The notes beneath the pieces are model-generated. The model did no database searches, was not told the DNA's origin, and saw nothing but the letters and a program-made list of their open reading frames with translations. The translations under genes were made by a program, and so were the position numbers. Shown in pieces: positions 7,601-16,209 of a DNA stretch of 22,871 bases. Origin of the DNA: Deltaproteobacteria bacterium RIFCSPLOWO2_02_FULL_57_26 (GTDB lineage Bacteria > Desulfobacterota > Binatia > UBA9968); the NCBI GenBank assembly GCA_001798455.1, contig MGSI01000091.1:1-22871 (forward strand), given 5' to 3'. Within the stretch, counting starts at the first letter, position 1. Each line of letters begins with the position of its first letter.

Positions 7601-8114
7601 AGCTCTCTTCGAACTGTCGCTCCAGACGGGGTCCCTCGTCTTCTGCAAACTGCGGATCGACTCCCGCCTCCAGGGGATAAAGGCGCAGCAGCGAGGCGGC
7701 GAAGCTGTGGATGGTTCCGATATAGCTTCTTTCGAGCTGGTGCAGGGCCTCCCTTGATCTCCGATCGACTTCGGCCTTGGAGAGGTGGTACCTCTCCATC
7801 AGGGATCGAAGCTCTCGAAAAAGCTCCTTTTCAGCCCTCGATCCCGGCTCTCTATCCAGTCGGACGTTCGGATAGGATTCCAGCCGCTCCCTCAGTCGAA
7901 CCTTCATCTCGGTCGCCGCCTTGTTGGTAAAGGTGAGCGCGACAATCTCCTTGATGTCCAGAGGGCTCGGGTTGCGCAGCAAAAGATGTACGAGCCGGTC
8001 CACGAGCAGGGTCGTTTTCCCCGTGCCCGCGCCGGCCGTGACCACGATATTCCGGTCGAACGTGGCCGCCGCGCGCTCGCGCTCTTCGCGGTCCGATAGA
8101 TCGAGGTAGATCAT
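4698..8114 (-). CDS. addA: AddA-type helicase/nuclease subunit (UvrD-like, PD-(D/E)XK)
   Basis: AddA is the SF1A 3'-5' helicase and nuclease subunit of AddAB, which resects double-strand breaks for RecA. The helicase motifs appear in order: Walker A TAGAGTGKTT (about 26-35), LTFTNKAATEM, Walker B VDEFQDTDPLQ (about 383), VVGDPKQSIYAFRRAD, LTNNFRSH, SVHKAKGLEFP (about 776) and VLYVAMTRAREHL (about 849). The C-terminus carries the nuclease motif GVIDLLYER...LYLADYKTD (about 1065-1085). At about 1138 aa it is a normal full-length AddA. The ATG at 8114 shares its A with the addB stop (TGATG), and GAAGG lies just upstream. A GTG one codon earlier (8117) is an alternative start. Tight coupling to addB indicates stoichiometric production. 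The intact nuclease residues separate it from plain UvrD/PcrA and from GajB-type helicases. Confidence 0.95.
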   Translation of the reverse strand: MIYLDLSDREERERAAATFDRNIVVTAGAGTGKTTLLVDRLVHLLLRNPSPLDIKEIVALTFTNKAATEMKVRLRERLESYPNVRLDREPGSRAEKELFRELRSLMERYHLSKAEVDRRSREALHQLERSYIGTIHSFAASLLRLYPLEAGVDPQFAEDEGPRLERQFEESWQLYLDQELSLAGARKEDWKRVLRKIRLEEVRSLAFSLCSETIQLESLKTQSREDGTAKPVALWLKKNEERAAELIQRHPGKNYKIDEFAHAALAVIREFLARGELAAGVLQEERDLLAGSSPGRVKAWSEEDFEAARDLIRVAKNLCQVDGDLARLVTALLVPFAKGLRERFLQEGWISFDGLLVRARNLLRDHLHAREELKRQFQAILVDEFQDTDPLQYEILLYLAERTGRQAGYWRQVELTPGKIFVVGDPKQSIYAFRRADIEAYLEVVQEVIQAQGGLECRLTNNFRSHAGILNVVNGVFERLIHPVEGLQPPYVAIRPPESRTDTEPRETHSLPYRKVQIRRVESEAGPLDSDRARRLEAESLARWLSEEVLGRAEILNRNGEKVLAEPKDVAILLRKLTDVHQYLEPLRRRGVRYVVEGERHFYAAQEVIDAVNLLRVVENPSDRSALVGLLRSAVGGLEDTRIYELHRAGLLDCRAVRRVGNDRKRLLSPVKELYEALLELHEEARRLPVGQAVFRIFSRIPIKLLAAISFNGEQAVANLDKVRDQAELLAREGAGTLKEIIARLEGRVLEVKEESESALAEENVDAVRILSVHKAKGLEFPIVILAGCHALIEGRGDEPSAEYDWSTELAGLRLGEYLNLPAVYLGEKRRRREREEQKRVLYVAMTRAREHLTISCAKTERGAPTSFLAMLEECLGDLSACDSPGSLQAGDGTVEFLAVTENLAVPSRRRERKKEKKEPKDWTAYADLWKRRENDYQAAIQKPVFLTPTKLKKREIELSEGSEELRRQFSGSTDALLIGDLAHGFLQRWDFRDPTDTFHEKLRVFLASRLQHRPSDSRLKVASELEEIFGAFFSSAAYRELASVQILGREIPFLTPWNGQVMEGVIDLLYERDGQLYLADYKTDRIEKSDLEKSAEIYRHQIQIYSGAVQRALKREVAGFKLIFLRLGEALEVREGD

Positions 8115-11100
8115 CACGCCTTCGTACGCCTCCGCGCCGGCAGTTCTCGCTCGACCTGCTCGTGGCTCAGTTTGATCCCCTTGAGGTTCTTATGGGCCTG
8201 AGATACGGGATCCTTTTCGGCGCGCCAGCGGGTGGGCAGGTGGTTTTTACGACAGACCTCGGAGACCTCGCACAGGCGACAGTGCTCGCCGGGCTGAATG
8301 ACGAATCGGCCGTTCGTGATGCCCTCGACCAGAAACGACAGGGTCTGCTTGAGCCGGGCGCCGACGTCACCCTCCCAGGCGCTGTCGGAGAAGGTCCGGA
8401 TCACCAGGGGTCCTTCTTTCCATCGGGGGGCCACATAATAGAATGAGGCCTCGACTGACGCCGCAGGCCCTCTTTCCCCGGCGCCCGCCGCAAAGCGCTT
8501 GGCCAGCAGGACATAGAAAGGAGGCTGCAGGCGCTGGCCCCGTGCCGCCGCCAGCACGAGATTGTTATCTACGGCGGAAGCGGCGGCGGTCGTTTTGAGC
8601 TTATAGTCGACCACGCGGTATTTTCGCTCCTGCGGCTGAAAATCGATCCTATCCATACGACCGTGGAGCAAAAGCCCTTTTAGGTTTTTTGGCTTCTCCC
8701 AGGGCAGGTAGTTCTCCAGCTCGGTCTCGAAGCTTTCTGGTCGGTAACCCGACGACGAAAGCTCAGCGAGGTCCCGCGCGACCACCTCTTTGAGCAGATC
8801 GATCAAAGTCTCTCTCAGAACCTCCCAGACAAGGGGGTACCCCGGCGGGTTTTCGAGCTCGTAGCGCGTAAAAGTTTCCTCAGCCGCCTGTTCCACGACG
8901 GCGCCGACATTCACGCTTTCCTTTTTGCCTTTGAAGTAGCCCTTTTCGACCAGCTTCTCGAATACGCTTCTCAGGATCGAATGGCAGAGCCGGCCCATCG
9001 CAGAGGCTTCTGGAGTTTCGATTTCCTCGGGGCGTTCGAGCCGGCCAAGTCCTAGGAACGAGACCGCGAAAAACTGAAAGGGGCATTGGGCGTAGCGCTC
9101 CAACGAGGTTGGAGAGACCCCGTATCGGTACAGCCGATCATTGAAATCGGAAAGCGGTCCCAAGTAGCCGTCGAATTCGGTAACGTCGCCACCGGGCTCC
9201 TCCAGGGCCTTCATGGCGCGGCGTCCGCGGCGGTAGAGGGTCGCCGACGGGGAGAAAAACTCCAGGAGAGCCGAAGGATCGAGGGAGTCAAGCTCCCATT
9301 GGATCGCCAGCTCCTCAGGAGGAAGCGCCTCCATTCGGTTGTAAGGCTGGACCTGGCGCTTTTCCACCACGGCGCGCGGGATCGGAGTCTCAGGGACGCG
9401 AACGGGCGGGTCGGCCCGGGATAGAGCCTGGCGCAGCTCAGAGAGGTACCACGAGGGAGTCAGTGCCCTTCCGTTGTCATCGGCCCGCTGATAGAGGCAA
9501 TAGAGCCGCTCCCTTGAAGCTCCCACGAGCAGGGCGAACAACAGCTTTTCTTCGTCGAAGGCGGCGACCTTCTCGCTCACCTTGTAGCCGAGATCGGCTT
9601 CGAGAACGCGTCGGTCCCGATCTCTCAGAAAGGCGTCCTCGCGGATCGTTCGGGGAAAGAGCCCTTCGTTCATGCCCAGGATGAAGAGTGCTCTAAAGGG
9701 AATCCCGCGGGCGGTCATCGCGTCGAGTACGGACACCCCCTCGATGTCGGATTCTGAAACCGGGATGGATGAGTGTTCGAGCCAGTGGTGGAAGGTTTCC
9801 AGGAACCTTCTAAGGTCGATATTGGGCTCCACCGCGTCGAGGCCGGAAAGCCGATCGAGGAGGCTTGAGATCGCGGCCCCGGTCCTTTCGGCTTCGGGCG
9901 GCGGATTTCCGTCCTGGTCGGCGATCCCCAGGTATTTTCGCAGCAATGCCTTCCAAGCCTCCGCATACTGGCTCCAGGAGCCTTCGCTGGGCAGAACGCT
10001 TAGGTCGTGATGGATGGTTTTGTAAATCTGCCACAGGATGCGAAGCTGATCGGCCGAGCCGCCAAAAGCCACGGTGCCCTCATCTCCGTTCTCCCGCGGC
10101 TCGACGACCCGATCCTTGATAGAGTGCCTTTCGAGCCGCTGCCATTCCTCGAATCCGCTCGTGATGCCGAGCCGGCGGGTGAGATAATCCCAAAGGTCGG
10201 CGCGCGGGGCGGCTCCGGGAGGGCAATAGGGTCTGGCATCGAAAAAGGGAGAGGAAACGAGATCAATGAAGGAAGAGCGAAGGTAATCCTTCAAGGGTTG
10301 CTCAACGAGAAGCCACGCAGCCTTGGCGAGAGGGAATTTGAAGAGTGGCTCTTCGGCGAAAATCGCGGCGGGGATCCGGTGCTCGGAAAAGACCTCCTGG
10401 ATCCACCCCACGTAGGGCTCGAGCGTCCGGGCCACGACGCCCATCTCGCGAAATTCGATCCCGTCCTCGGCGTTGAGCCGAAGTATCTCTTTGGCTGCGG
10501 TCAGGAGCTCGTCGCGTGCACCAAAGCAGGTAAAAATCTCGCAGCGGAAATCGGCTGGAAAGAGGTTGGTCCCCTCGCCGGGCTCGTCGCGAAAGAGGGA
10601 GGGAAGCGGATTGCGAACAGGCTTCTTTTCCGGCTCCGAAGCGAGTTCGCGAATCCCGGCTTCGTTATGAGCCAGGCCCGTGACATGCCTTTCGTAAAAG
10701 CGCCGGGAAAACTCCCAGGCCGGATGTTTCGGCGTTGTCCGGAAGAGGGGGAAGAACAAGGTAGAGGGGCGTTCGCGGGCGAGGAGGTGGAAGAAATCGG
10801 TCTGAACCTGGGTAAGATCATAGAAGCCGTAAAAGAAGACGTGCTTAAAATGGCGGAGAAATTCGGATTCCGAGGGCTGTCCCATGACTGCTACGCCCAG
10901 ATCGGCATAATCCCAAAGCTCCCTCTCCTTGCAGTACGAGCGGAAGGCATGGAAAAGGGAAAAGAGGCTCGCGATCCTGTCCGTTTTTTCACCTCCGAAG
11001 TACCCTTCGCGCACGGCCTCCAGGGCTCGCAGCGGATCGACCATTCCGTCCTTCAAGTCCCGAAGCGTTTGCCAGAGAGCCATGCATCCCCCGGCCTTTT

Positions 11101-11437
11101 CCTCCAATCCCGAGTAGCCTTCACCTTCTCGTTGTCCGGTTCGGATTAACCGCTTCAGGACCTCTTCGAAGAAGAGATCGTCGCGGAGCTCCAAGGTATT
11201 TGTGCCGTAAGCGTCTTCGAAAATACGCAGCGAGAGCTGATGAAAAGTCAAAAGATGGAGGTCCAGAAGATCGAGACCGCGCTCCCGGACCAGAAGGAGT
11301 TTGAGGCGACGGCGCAACGAATTAGAGGGGACCAGGATCAGCAGTGGTGAAAACGGATCGGGCTTTTTATGTTCGCGGACCTTCTCGATCAGGGCGTCTT
11401 CCAGGTAGGGGTGGAATGGTCCTAACAAGATCTCCAT
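8114..11437 (-). CDS. addB: AddB-type subunit (PD-(D/E)XK nuclease with Fe-S cysteines)
   Basis: AddB is the second subunit of the AddAB recombination machine. The C-terminal nuclease motif HGRMDRIDFQ...YRVVDYKLK lies at about 925-945. It is flanked by four iron-sulfur cysteines: one in YAQCPFQFF (about 784) and three in HCRLCEVSEVC (about 1051-1061), as in AddB and Dna2-like nucleases. A helicase-like scaffold region includes SVLDAMTARGIPFRALFILG and GMNEGLFPR. The N-terminus MEILLGPFHPYLEDAL lacks a GxGKT Walker A, so this subunit probably does not hydrolyse ATP and AddA is the motor. I chose ATG 11437 because homology-like sequence begins there; a TTG at 11482 would add 15 atypical residues. 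Neither start has a clear Shine-Dalgarno site. The stop overlaps the addA start. Confidence 0.9.
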   Translation of the reverse strand: MEILLGPFHPYLEDALIEKVREHKKPDPFSPLLILVPSNSLRRRLKLLLVRERGLDLLDLHLLTFHQLSLRIFEDAYGTNTLELRDDLFFEEVLKRLIRTGQREGEGYSGLEEKAGGCMALWQTLRDLKDGMVDPLRALEAVREGYFGGEKTDRIASLFSLFHAFRSYCKERELWDYADLGVAVMGQPSESEFLRHFKHVFFYGFYDLTQVQTDFFHLLARERPSTLFFPLFRTTPKHPAWEFSRRFYERHVTGLAHNEAGIRELASEPEKKPVRNPLPSLFRDEPGEGTNLFPADFRCEIFTCFGARDELLTAAKEILRLNAEDGIEFREMGVVARTLEPYVGWIQEVFSEHRIPAAIFAEEPLFKFPLAKAAWLLVEQPLKDYLRSSFIDLVSSPFFDARPYCPPGAAPRADLWDYLTRRLGITSGFEEWQRLERHSIKDRVVEPRENGDEGTVAFGGSADQLRILWQIYKTIHHDLSVLPSEGSWSQYAEAWKALLRKYLGIADQDGNPPPEAERTGAAISSLLDRLSGLDAVEPNIDLRRFLETFHHWLEHSSIPVSESDIEGVSVLDAMTARGIPFRALFILGMNEGLFPRTIREDAFLRDRDRRVLEADLGYKVSEKVAAFDEEKLLFALLVGASRERLYCLYQRADDNGRALTPSWYLSELRQALSRADPPVRVPETPIPRAVVEKRQVQPYNRMEALPPEELAIQWELDSLDPSALLEFFSPSATLYRRGRRAMKALEEPGGDVTEFDGYLGPLSDFNDRLYRYGVSPTSLERYAQCPFQFFAVSFLGLGRLERPEEIETPEASAMGRLCHSILRSVFEKLVEKGYFKGKKESVNVGAVVEQAAEETFTRYELENPPGYPLVWEVLRETLIDLLKEVVARDLAELSSSGYRPESFETELENYLPWEKPKNLKGLLLHGRMDRIDFQPQERKYRVVDYKLKTTAAASAVDNNLVLAAARGQRLQPPFYVLLAKRFAAGAGERGPAASVEASFYYVAPRWKEGPLVIRTFSDSAWEGDVGARLKQTLSFLVEGITNGRFVIQPGEHCRLCEVSEVCRKNHLPTRWRAEKDPVSQAHKNLKGIKLSHEQVERELPARRRTKA

Positions 11438-11542
11438 GGAAAACCAACACTTGGACCTTAACACATTAGGGGCATCGGGCAAAGATTTTTAAGTTGCAAA
11501 TCCAACCCCAAAGATTTAAACAGAGGACGGTATCCACCCCCT

Positions 11543-13228
11543 ATGCTTTGGGCGCGTAAAACCTCGCTCTTATTTCTTCTCCTTTTATTGTTGTGGCCGG
11601 CTGCCTTGCATGCCCAAAGGGCCGGCCAGGGGATCGTCGTCTCTGACGACAAGCTCGCCACGGAGGCAGGGATGGAAATCCTCAAGGCCGGCGGCAATGC
11701 GGTCGATGCCGCGGTGGCCACGGCCTTTGCCCTGGGAGTGGTCGACCCTGCGTCCTCCGGTGTGGGAGGCGGCGGTTTTATGGTGATCTACCAGGCTCGG
11801 GAGCGGAAGGCTCATGTCTTGGACTTCCGCGAGACCGCGCCCGCGGCGGCCCATAAGGACCTCTATATGAAGGGGGGGCGTGTCGTCTCCAATCTGAGCC
11901 TGACCGGCTCGCTTGCCGCGGCCGTGCCGGGCCAGATTGCAGGCCTCTCAGAGGCGCTGAAGCGCTTTGGCCGTCTTCCGCTGTCGGCGGCGATGGCTCC
12001 TGCGATCCGCTACGCCGCCGAAGGCTTCCCGCTTCGTGCTTATCTCCGCCACGCGATCGAGCGGCAGCTTTCGCTCATACGGAAGTCTCCGGATCTGGCC
12101 CGGATCTTTCTCAAGGGGGACGAAGTCCCCGCAGAGGGCGAACGCATCCGTCAGCCGGAATTGGCGGCGGCCCTGAAGGCGGTGGCGGAAAAGGGCCCGC
12201 GGGTTTTTTATGAGGGGTGGATTGCTGAGGCGATCGCGGGAAGGCTTAAGAAAGAGGGCGGGATTTTAACCCTCGAAGACCTGAAAAACTATAAGCCCGT
12301 CTGGCGGGAGCCGATCATTGGCAATTATCGCAAGTGGGTGGTCATCACGATGCCACCGCCGAGTTCCGGCGGGATTGCCCTGATTCAAATGCTCAATGTC
12401 CTGAGTGGCTATCAGCTCAGTCTGATTTCCCGCGATTCGACCACGTATCTACATCTCCTCACCGAGACGATGAAGCAGGCCTTTGCCGACCGGGCTCAAT
12501 ACCTCGGGGATCCGGACTTCGTCCAGGTCCCGAGCAAGAAACTCATCTCCAAGGATTATGCGACGTGGACGCGCAACCGGTTCTCCCCCGTGCGCACGCA
12601 TCTTCCTAAATTTTACGGTTTCGGCGCGTTCAAGGCGGAGCAGGGCGGGACGACCCACTTCGGGGTCCTGGATCAATTCGGCAACGCCGTCTCAAGCAGC
12701 CTGACGATCAATACCCAGTTTGGCTCAAAAGTACTCGTTCCCGGAACCGGTGTTATCTTGAACAACGAGATGGATGATTTCTCGCTGCATCCCGGCGTTC
12801 CCAATGTCTACGCCTTGGTCGGGAATGGAGCCAATTCCATCCAGCCCAAGAAAAGGCCCCTGAGCAGCATGACCCCTACGATTATCCTCCAGGGAGATCG
12901 TCCGGTTTTGATCGTCGGAGGCTCGGGGGGACCGCGCATCATTACCGCCACGCTGCAGGCGATTCTTAATGTCTTGGACTTTCACATGCCGCTAAAAAAG
13001 GCGGTGGAAGCGGCGCGGATCCATCACCAGTGGCTGCCGGACGAACTGGCGGTGGAAAGCAAGATCCCTGAGAGTTTGCGCCATTCCCTGGAGCGCAGGG
13101 GGCACGTGGTCAAAGAAAAGGACTCCTTGGGCGTGGTGCAGGCGATTCTGGTCCGGCGGGGGAAGGCCGTGGCGGAGGCCGATCCAAGAAAAGAGGATTG
13201 GCTCAAAGCAGAGAAAGCCTCGAAGTAG
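11543..13228 (+). CDS. ggt: gamma-glutamyltransferase, secreted
   Basis: GGT cleaves the gamma-glutamyl bond of glutathione and related peptides in the periplasm. It is made as one chain that self-cleaves at a Thr. The first 24 residues form a signal peptide: positively charged ARK, a run of leucines, then AALHA before Q25. The mature part has GGNAVDAAVATAFALGVV and the glycine-rich SSGVGGGGFM. The processing site GGTTHFGV has nucleophile Thr370. The small subunit carries TINTQFG, NNEMDDFS and the GGSGGPRIITATLQAI motif. At 561 aa it is a normal length. It is divergent from addB, with a 105-bp shared upstream region, and convergent with purA. The ATG has only a distant purine-rich stretch (AGAGGACGG) upstream. 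A cephalosporin acylase-like member of the same fold is possible, but the motif set favours GGT. Confidence 0.95.
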   Translation: MLWARKTSLLFLLLLLLWPAALHAQRAGQGIVVSDDKLATEAGMEILKAGGNAVDAAVATAFALGVVDPASSGVGGGGFMVIYQARERKAHVLDFRETAPAAAHKDLYMKGGRVVSNLSLTGSLAAAVPGQIAGLSEALKRFGRLPLSAAMAPAIRYAAEGFPLRAYLRHAIERQLSLIRKSPDLARIFLKGDEVPAEGERIRQPELAAALKAVAEKGPRVFYEGWIAEAIAGRLKKEGGILTLEDLKNYKPVWREPIIGNYRKWVVITMPPPSSGGIALIQMLNVLSGYQLSLISRDSTTYLHLLTETMKQAFADRAQYLGDPDFVQVPSKKLISKDYATWTRNRFSPVRTHLPKFYGFGAFKAEQGGTTHFGVLDQFGNAVSSSLTINTQFGSKVLVPGTGVILNNEMDDFSLHPGVPNVYALVGNGANSIQPKKRPLSSMTPTIILQGDRPVLIVGGSGGPRIITATLQAILNVLDFHMPLKKAVEAARIHHQWLPDELAVESKIPESLRHSLERRGHVVKEKDSLGVVQAILVRRGKAVAEADPRKEDWLKAEKASK

Positions 13229-13264
13229 CACGTGGCACCATGGGCCAGGTCGTCTCTCCGGCCC

Positions 13265-14557
13265 CTAGTGGAAGGGGTTGCGGAGCATGATCGTCTGTTC
13301 CCTCGAAGGCCCGACGGAAACCAAAATCAAGTCAGTCTCGAGGATCTCCTCCAGCCGGCGCACATAGCGTTGAGCGTGCTTCGGGAGGTCCGCGAGTTTG
13401 CGCGCGGCGGAAATCGGTGTAGCCCAACCTTCCATCTCCTCCCACACGGGCTTGGCTTCCTCCAGGATCCTCAGGCTCGCGGGGAACTCGCGGTAGAGCT
13501 TGCCGGAGTGCCGGTAAGCGGTGCAGACCCGGATTTTTTTAAACCCGGTCAGTACATCCAGCTTCGTGAGCGCGATCCCCGTCATCCCGTTGATGCGCAC
13601 GGCGTAGCGCACTCCGACAGCGTCGAACCAGCCACAGCGGCGCGGCCTGCCGGTGGTGGCGCCGAACTCGTCTCCGTCGTGCTTGAGCTTCTCCCCTTCG
13701 GCTCCCTTGAGCTCGGTGGGAAACGGACCGCCGCCCACGCGGGTCGTGTAGGCCTTGGAAATCCCGATGATCTGATGGATGTTCTGCGGCCCGATTCCGG
13801 CCCCGCTGCAAACTCCGCCGATCACGGCATTGGAAGAGGTGACGAACGGGTAGGTCCCGTGATCGACATCCAGAAGCGTTCCCTGGGCGCCCTCAAAGAG
13901 GACCTTCTTTCCGGCTTTGATTTCCCGGTCCAAAAGCAGCGCGGTATCCGCGACATACTCTCTGAGTTTTTCCCGGTAGCCGCAATAGGTCTTGTAAATC
14001 TCTTGGAAATTGAGTGTCTTCTCCTTGAGGATCGCCTTCAGGTAGATGTTTTTCTCCTCGATATTGTATTTAAGCTTCTCCCGGAAGGTTTTTTCGTCGA
14101 GCAGGTCCACGAACCGGATTCCGATCCGACCCACCTTGTCTTCGTAGGTCGGGCCGATGCCGCGACCGGTGGTGCCGATCTTGCCCTTTCCCCTGAGCCG
14201 CTCCCGCGCCTGATCCACGGATTTGTGATAAGGCATGATCAGATGCGCCTGTTCGCTGATCTTGAGCAGGGAGTTGTCCTGGAAGCAACCCTTCCGTTTT
14301 AGGCCGTGGATCTCCTCAAGCAGGACCTCCGGATCGACCACGACTCCGTTTCCAATGATGCAGAGTTTGCCCGGGTGGAGAGCGCCGGAAGGGATGAGGT
14401 GCAGGACGGTCTTTTGTCCGTCCACGACGAGCGTGTGGCCGGCGTTGTTGCCGCCCTGAAAGCGTACGACGATGTCGGCATCCCGGGTGAAGAGATCGAC
14501 GATCTTGCCTTTCCCTTCATCCCCCCACTGAGCCCCGATGACGGCGACGTTAGCCAC
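13265..14557 (-). CDS. purA: adenylosuccinate synthetase
   Basis: PurA converts IMP, GTP and aspartate to adenylosuccinate, the first committed step to AMP. The 430-aa protein is standard length. It opens with VAVIGAQWGDEGKGKIVD, where Asp13 is the catalytic base and the P-loop-like GDEGKGK binds GTP phosphate. His41, the second catalytic residue, sits in GGNNAGHT. Further hallmarks are GTTGRGIGPTYEDKVGRIGI, FEGAQGTLLDVDHGTYPFVT and the late GMTGIALTKLDVL. The start is GTG at 14557, which gives the canonical N-terminus; no Shine-Dalgarno site is obvious. The gene follows serA by 68 nt, across a GC-rich hairpin without a T tract, so it is likely in the same riboswitch-led operon. It is cytoplasmic. 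Confidence 0.97.
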   Translation of the reverse strand: MANVAVIGAQWGDEGKGKIVDLFTRDADIVVRFQGGNNAGHTLVVDGQKTVLHLIPSGALHPGKLCIIGNGVVVDPEVLLEEIHGLKRKGCFQDNSLLKISEQAHLIMPYHKSVDQARERLRGKGKIGTTGRGIGPTYEDKVGRIGIRFVDLLDEKTFREKLKYNIEEKNIYLKAILKEKTLNFQEIYKTYCGYREKLREYVADTALLLDREIKAGKKVLFEGAQGTLLDVDHGTYPFVTSSNAVIGGVCSGAGIGPQNIHQIIGISKAYTTRVGGGPFPTELKGAEGEKLKHDGDEFGATTGRPRRCGWFDAVGVRYAVRINGMTGIALTKLDVLTGFKKIRVCTAYRHSGKLYREFPASLRILEEAKPVWEEMEGWATPISAARKLADLPKHAQRYVRRLEEILETDLILVSVGPSREQTIMLRNPFH

Positions 14558-14571
14558 GTGGATCTATGACC

Positions 14572-14613
14572 GAAGACCGACGACGGCTGACCGGGCTCCG
14601 GTCGGCGGTCTTC
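14572..14613. repeat. intergenic hairpin between serA and purA
   Basis: The outer arms GAAGACCG (14572-14579) and CGGTCTTC (14606-14613) enclose an inner stem, GACCGG-GCT-CCGGTC (14589-14603). There is no T tract on the minus strand, so it is more likely a REP-like or mRNA-stability element than a terminator. It fills most of the serA-purA gap. Confidence 0.45.
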
Positions 14614-14625
14614 CGTCTTGCTTGC

Positions 14626-16209
14626 TCACAGTTTTACCAGGTCCGCGCTCACAATGTCGGGCAGGCTGCGCAGGGCCTCCAGGGTTTCTTTGGGAACCGG
14701 TTCGTCTACATGAATCAGCGAGATGGCCATGCCGCCCACCTTCTCGCGTCCGAGCTCAAGCCCTGCGATGTTGATCCCTTTTTTCCCCAGCAGGGTCCCG
14801 ACGGCCCCGACCACGCCGGGAACGTCCCGGTTATGGAGCATGAGAATATAGCCCTCGGGCACGGCTTCGAGATAGAAGTTGTTGATCTTGACGATGCGCG
14901 GGTTGTTGCTACCGAATATCGCTCCTTCGACCTCAATCTCTTGGTCCCCAGTCTTGGCGCGCACCGTGATGGAGCTGGTGAAGTCGGTGGGCCGGCTGCT
15001 TTTCGATTCAACGACCTTGACGCCGCGCTCGCGCGCTACGACCGGGGCGTTGACATAGTTGACGCTGGACTCCATGACCGGCGTTAAAATCCCTTTCAGC
15101 ACGGCCAGGGTCAAGGGCGCCACGTCATATTGGGTGACCACGCCGCTGTACTCGATATAGACCTCCCGGGGGAGCTTGGCGAGCATCTGGACCTGGAGGC
15201 TTCCCAGTTTTTCTCCGAGGGTGAGATAGGGACGCAGGGCGATGAGCAGCTCGGCGCTGACCGCAGGAACATTGACCGCGTACCGGATGACGCCGCGGGT
15301 CAAGAAATCGACCATCTGCTCGGCTACCGCGATGGCCACGTTGAGCTGCGCCTCGTCCGTGGAGGCTCCCAGGTGGGGAGTCGTGACGACCTGATCCATC
15401 GAGATCAGGGGATGATTCCGCGGTGGGGGCTCCTCGACAAAGACATCCAGGGCCGCCCCCGCCACTTTCCCTTCCCGCAGCGCCGCCTCGAGATCCTTTT
15501 CATCGACGATGCCGCCACGGGCGCAGTTGATGATCCTGACCCCCGGCTTCATCTTGGCAAAGGTCTTCCGGTTGATCAGGCCGCGGGTCTCGCTGGTCAG
15601 CGGGACATGCACGGTGATGAAGTCCGATTTTTCAAACACCTCTTCCAGCCGGACCATCTCCACGCCGAGTTGGGCGGCATTCTCGGGCGGCACGAAGGGA
15701 TCGTGCGCCAGGACCTTCATTCTCAGGCCGAGCGCTCGCTCGGCGACGATGCGCCCGACGTTGCCGAGGCCGATGATCCCCAGCGTCTTATTGCACAGCT
15801 CTACTCCGACAAACCTGTCGCGATTCCACTGCCCGGCCTTGAGCGAGGCGACCGCTTGAGGGATATGTCGGGCAAGGGCGAGCATGAGGGAGATCGTGTG
15901 CTCGGCCGTCGTGACGTTGTTTCCTCCGGGCGTGTTCATCACCACGATGCCTTTTTTGCTTGCGGCCTCGACGTCGACGTTATCGACGCCGATCCCGGCC
16001 CGCCCGATGACCTTGAGGTTACGCGCGGCTTCGATCACTTCGGCTGTCACTTTGGTCCCGCTGCGAATCACCCAGCCGTGATAATCGGCGATGATCTTCC
16101 TGATCTCCTCGGACTTAAGCCCGAGGCGCTCGTCCACCTCAAAATCTGGGTTGCGCTTGAACACCTCCAGCCCCTGAGGGGCTAAGGAATCGGTGATCAG
16201 GATTTTCAT
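14626..16209 (-). CDS. serA: D-3-phosphoglycerate dehydrogenase (long ACT-domain form)
   Basis: SerA oxidises 3-phosphoglycerate to 3-phosphohydroxypyruvate, the first step of serine synthesis. The 527-aa protein is the long type with substrate, NAD, intervening (ASB) and ACT domains. Visible residues are the NAD loop GLGNVGR (147-153) and catalytic R231 (NCARGG), E260 (DVFVEEP) and H279 (TPHLGAST). A C-terminal ACT domain starts near 455 (YILMLHNRDVPGVVGAVG), suggesting allosteric control by serine or another amino acid. ATG 16209 shares its A with the aminotransferase stop (TGATG), indicating translational coupling; a TTG one codon upstream (16212) is unlikely. It is the second gene of the ZTP-riboswitch operon. 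The next step is presumably performed by the aminotransferase upstream. Confidence 0.97.
   Translation of the reverse strand: MKILITDSLAPQGLEVFKRNPDFEVDERLGLKSEEIRKIIADYHGWVIRSGTKVTAEVIEAARNLKVIGRAGIGVDNVDVEAASKKGIVVMNTPGGNNVTTAEHTISLMLALARHIPQAVASLKAGQWNRDRFVGVELCNKTLGIIGLGNVGRIVAERALGLRMKVLAHDPFVPPENAAQLGVEMVRLEEVFEKSDFITVHVPLTSETRGLINRKTFAKMKPGVRIINCARGGIVDEKDLEAALREGKVAGAALDVFVEEPPPRNHPLISMDQVVTTPHLGASTDEAQLNVAIAVAEQMVDFLTRGVIRYAVNVPAVSAELLIALRPYLTLGEKLGSLQVQMLAKLPREVYIEYSGVVTQYDVAPLTLAVLKGILTPVMESSVNYVNAPVVARERGVKVVESKSSRPTDFTSSITVRAKTGDQEIEVEGAIFGSNNPRIVKINNFYLEAVPEGYILMLHNRDVPGVVGAVGTLLGKKGINIAGLELGREKVGGMAISLIHVDEPVPKETLEALRSLPDIVSADLVKL

Noticed and set aside
69..8114. Gabija-like defence system (OLD nuclease plus UvrD-type helicase)
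   Set aside because: The only UvrD-like gene is addA. It is 2.7 kb away, on the opposite strand, carries its own C-terminal nuclease domain and is coupled to addB; it is not a GajB partner.
10007..11149. 380-aa plus-strand open frame
   Set aside because: It lies wholly antisense to addB. It has no recognisable motifs and is explained by GC-rich codon bias on the coding strand.
13232..14302. 356-aa plus-strand open frame
   Set aside because: It is antisense to purA, whose catalytic residues are all visible; its composition is that of a mirror frame.
15130..16185. 351-aa plus-strand open frame
   Set aside because: It is antisense to serA, rich in Asp, His and Arg with no domain pattern; a shadow frame.
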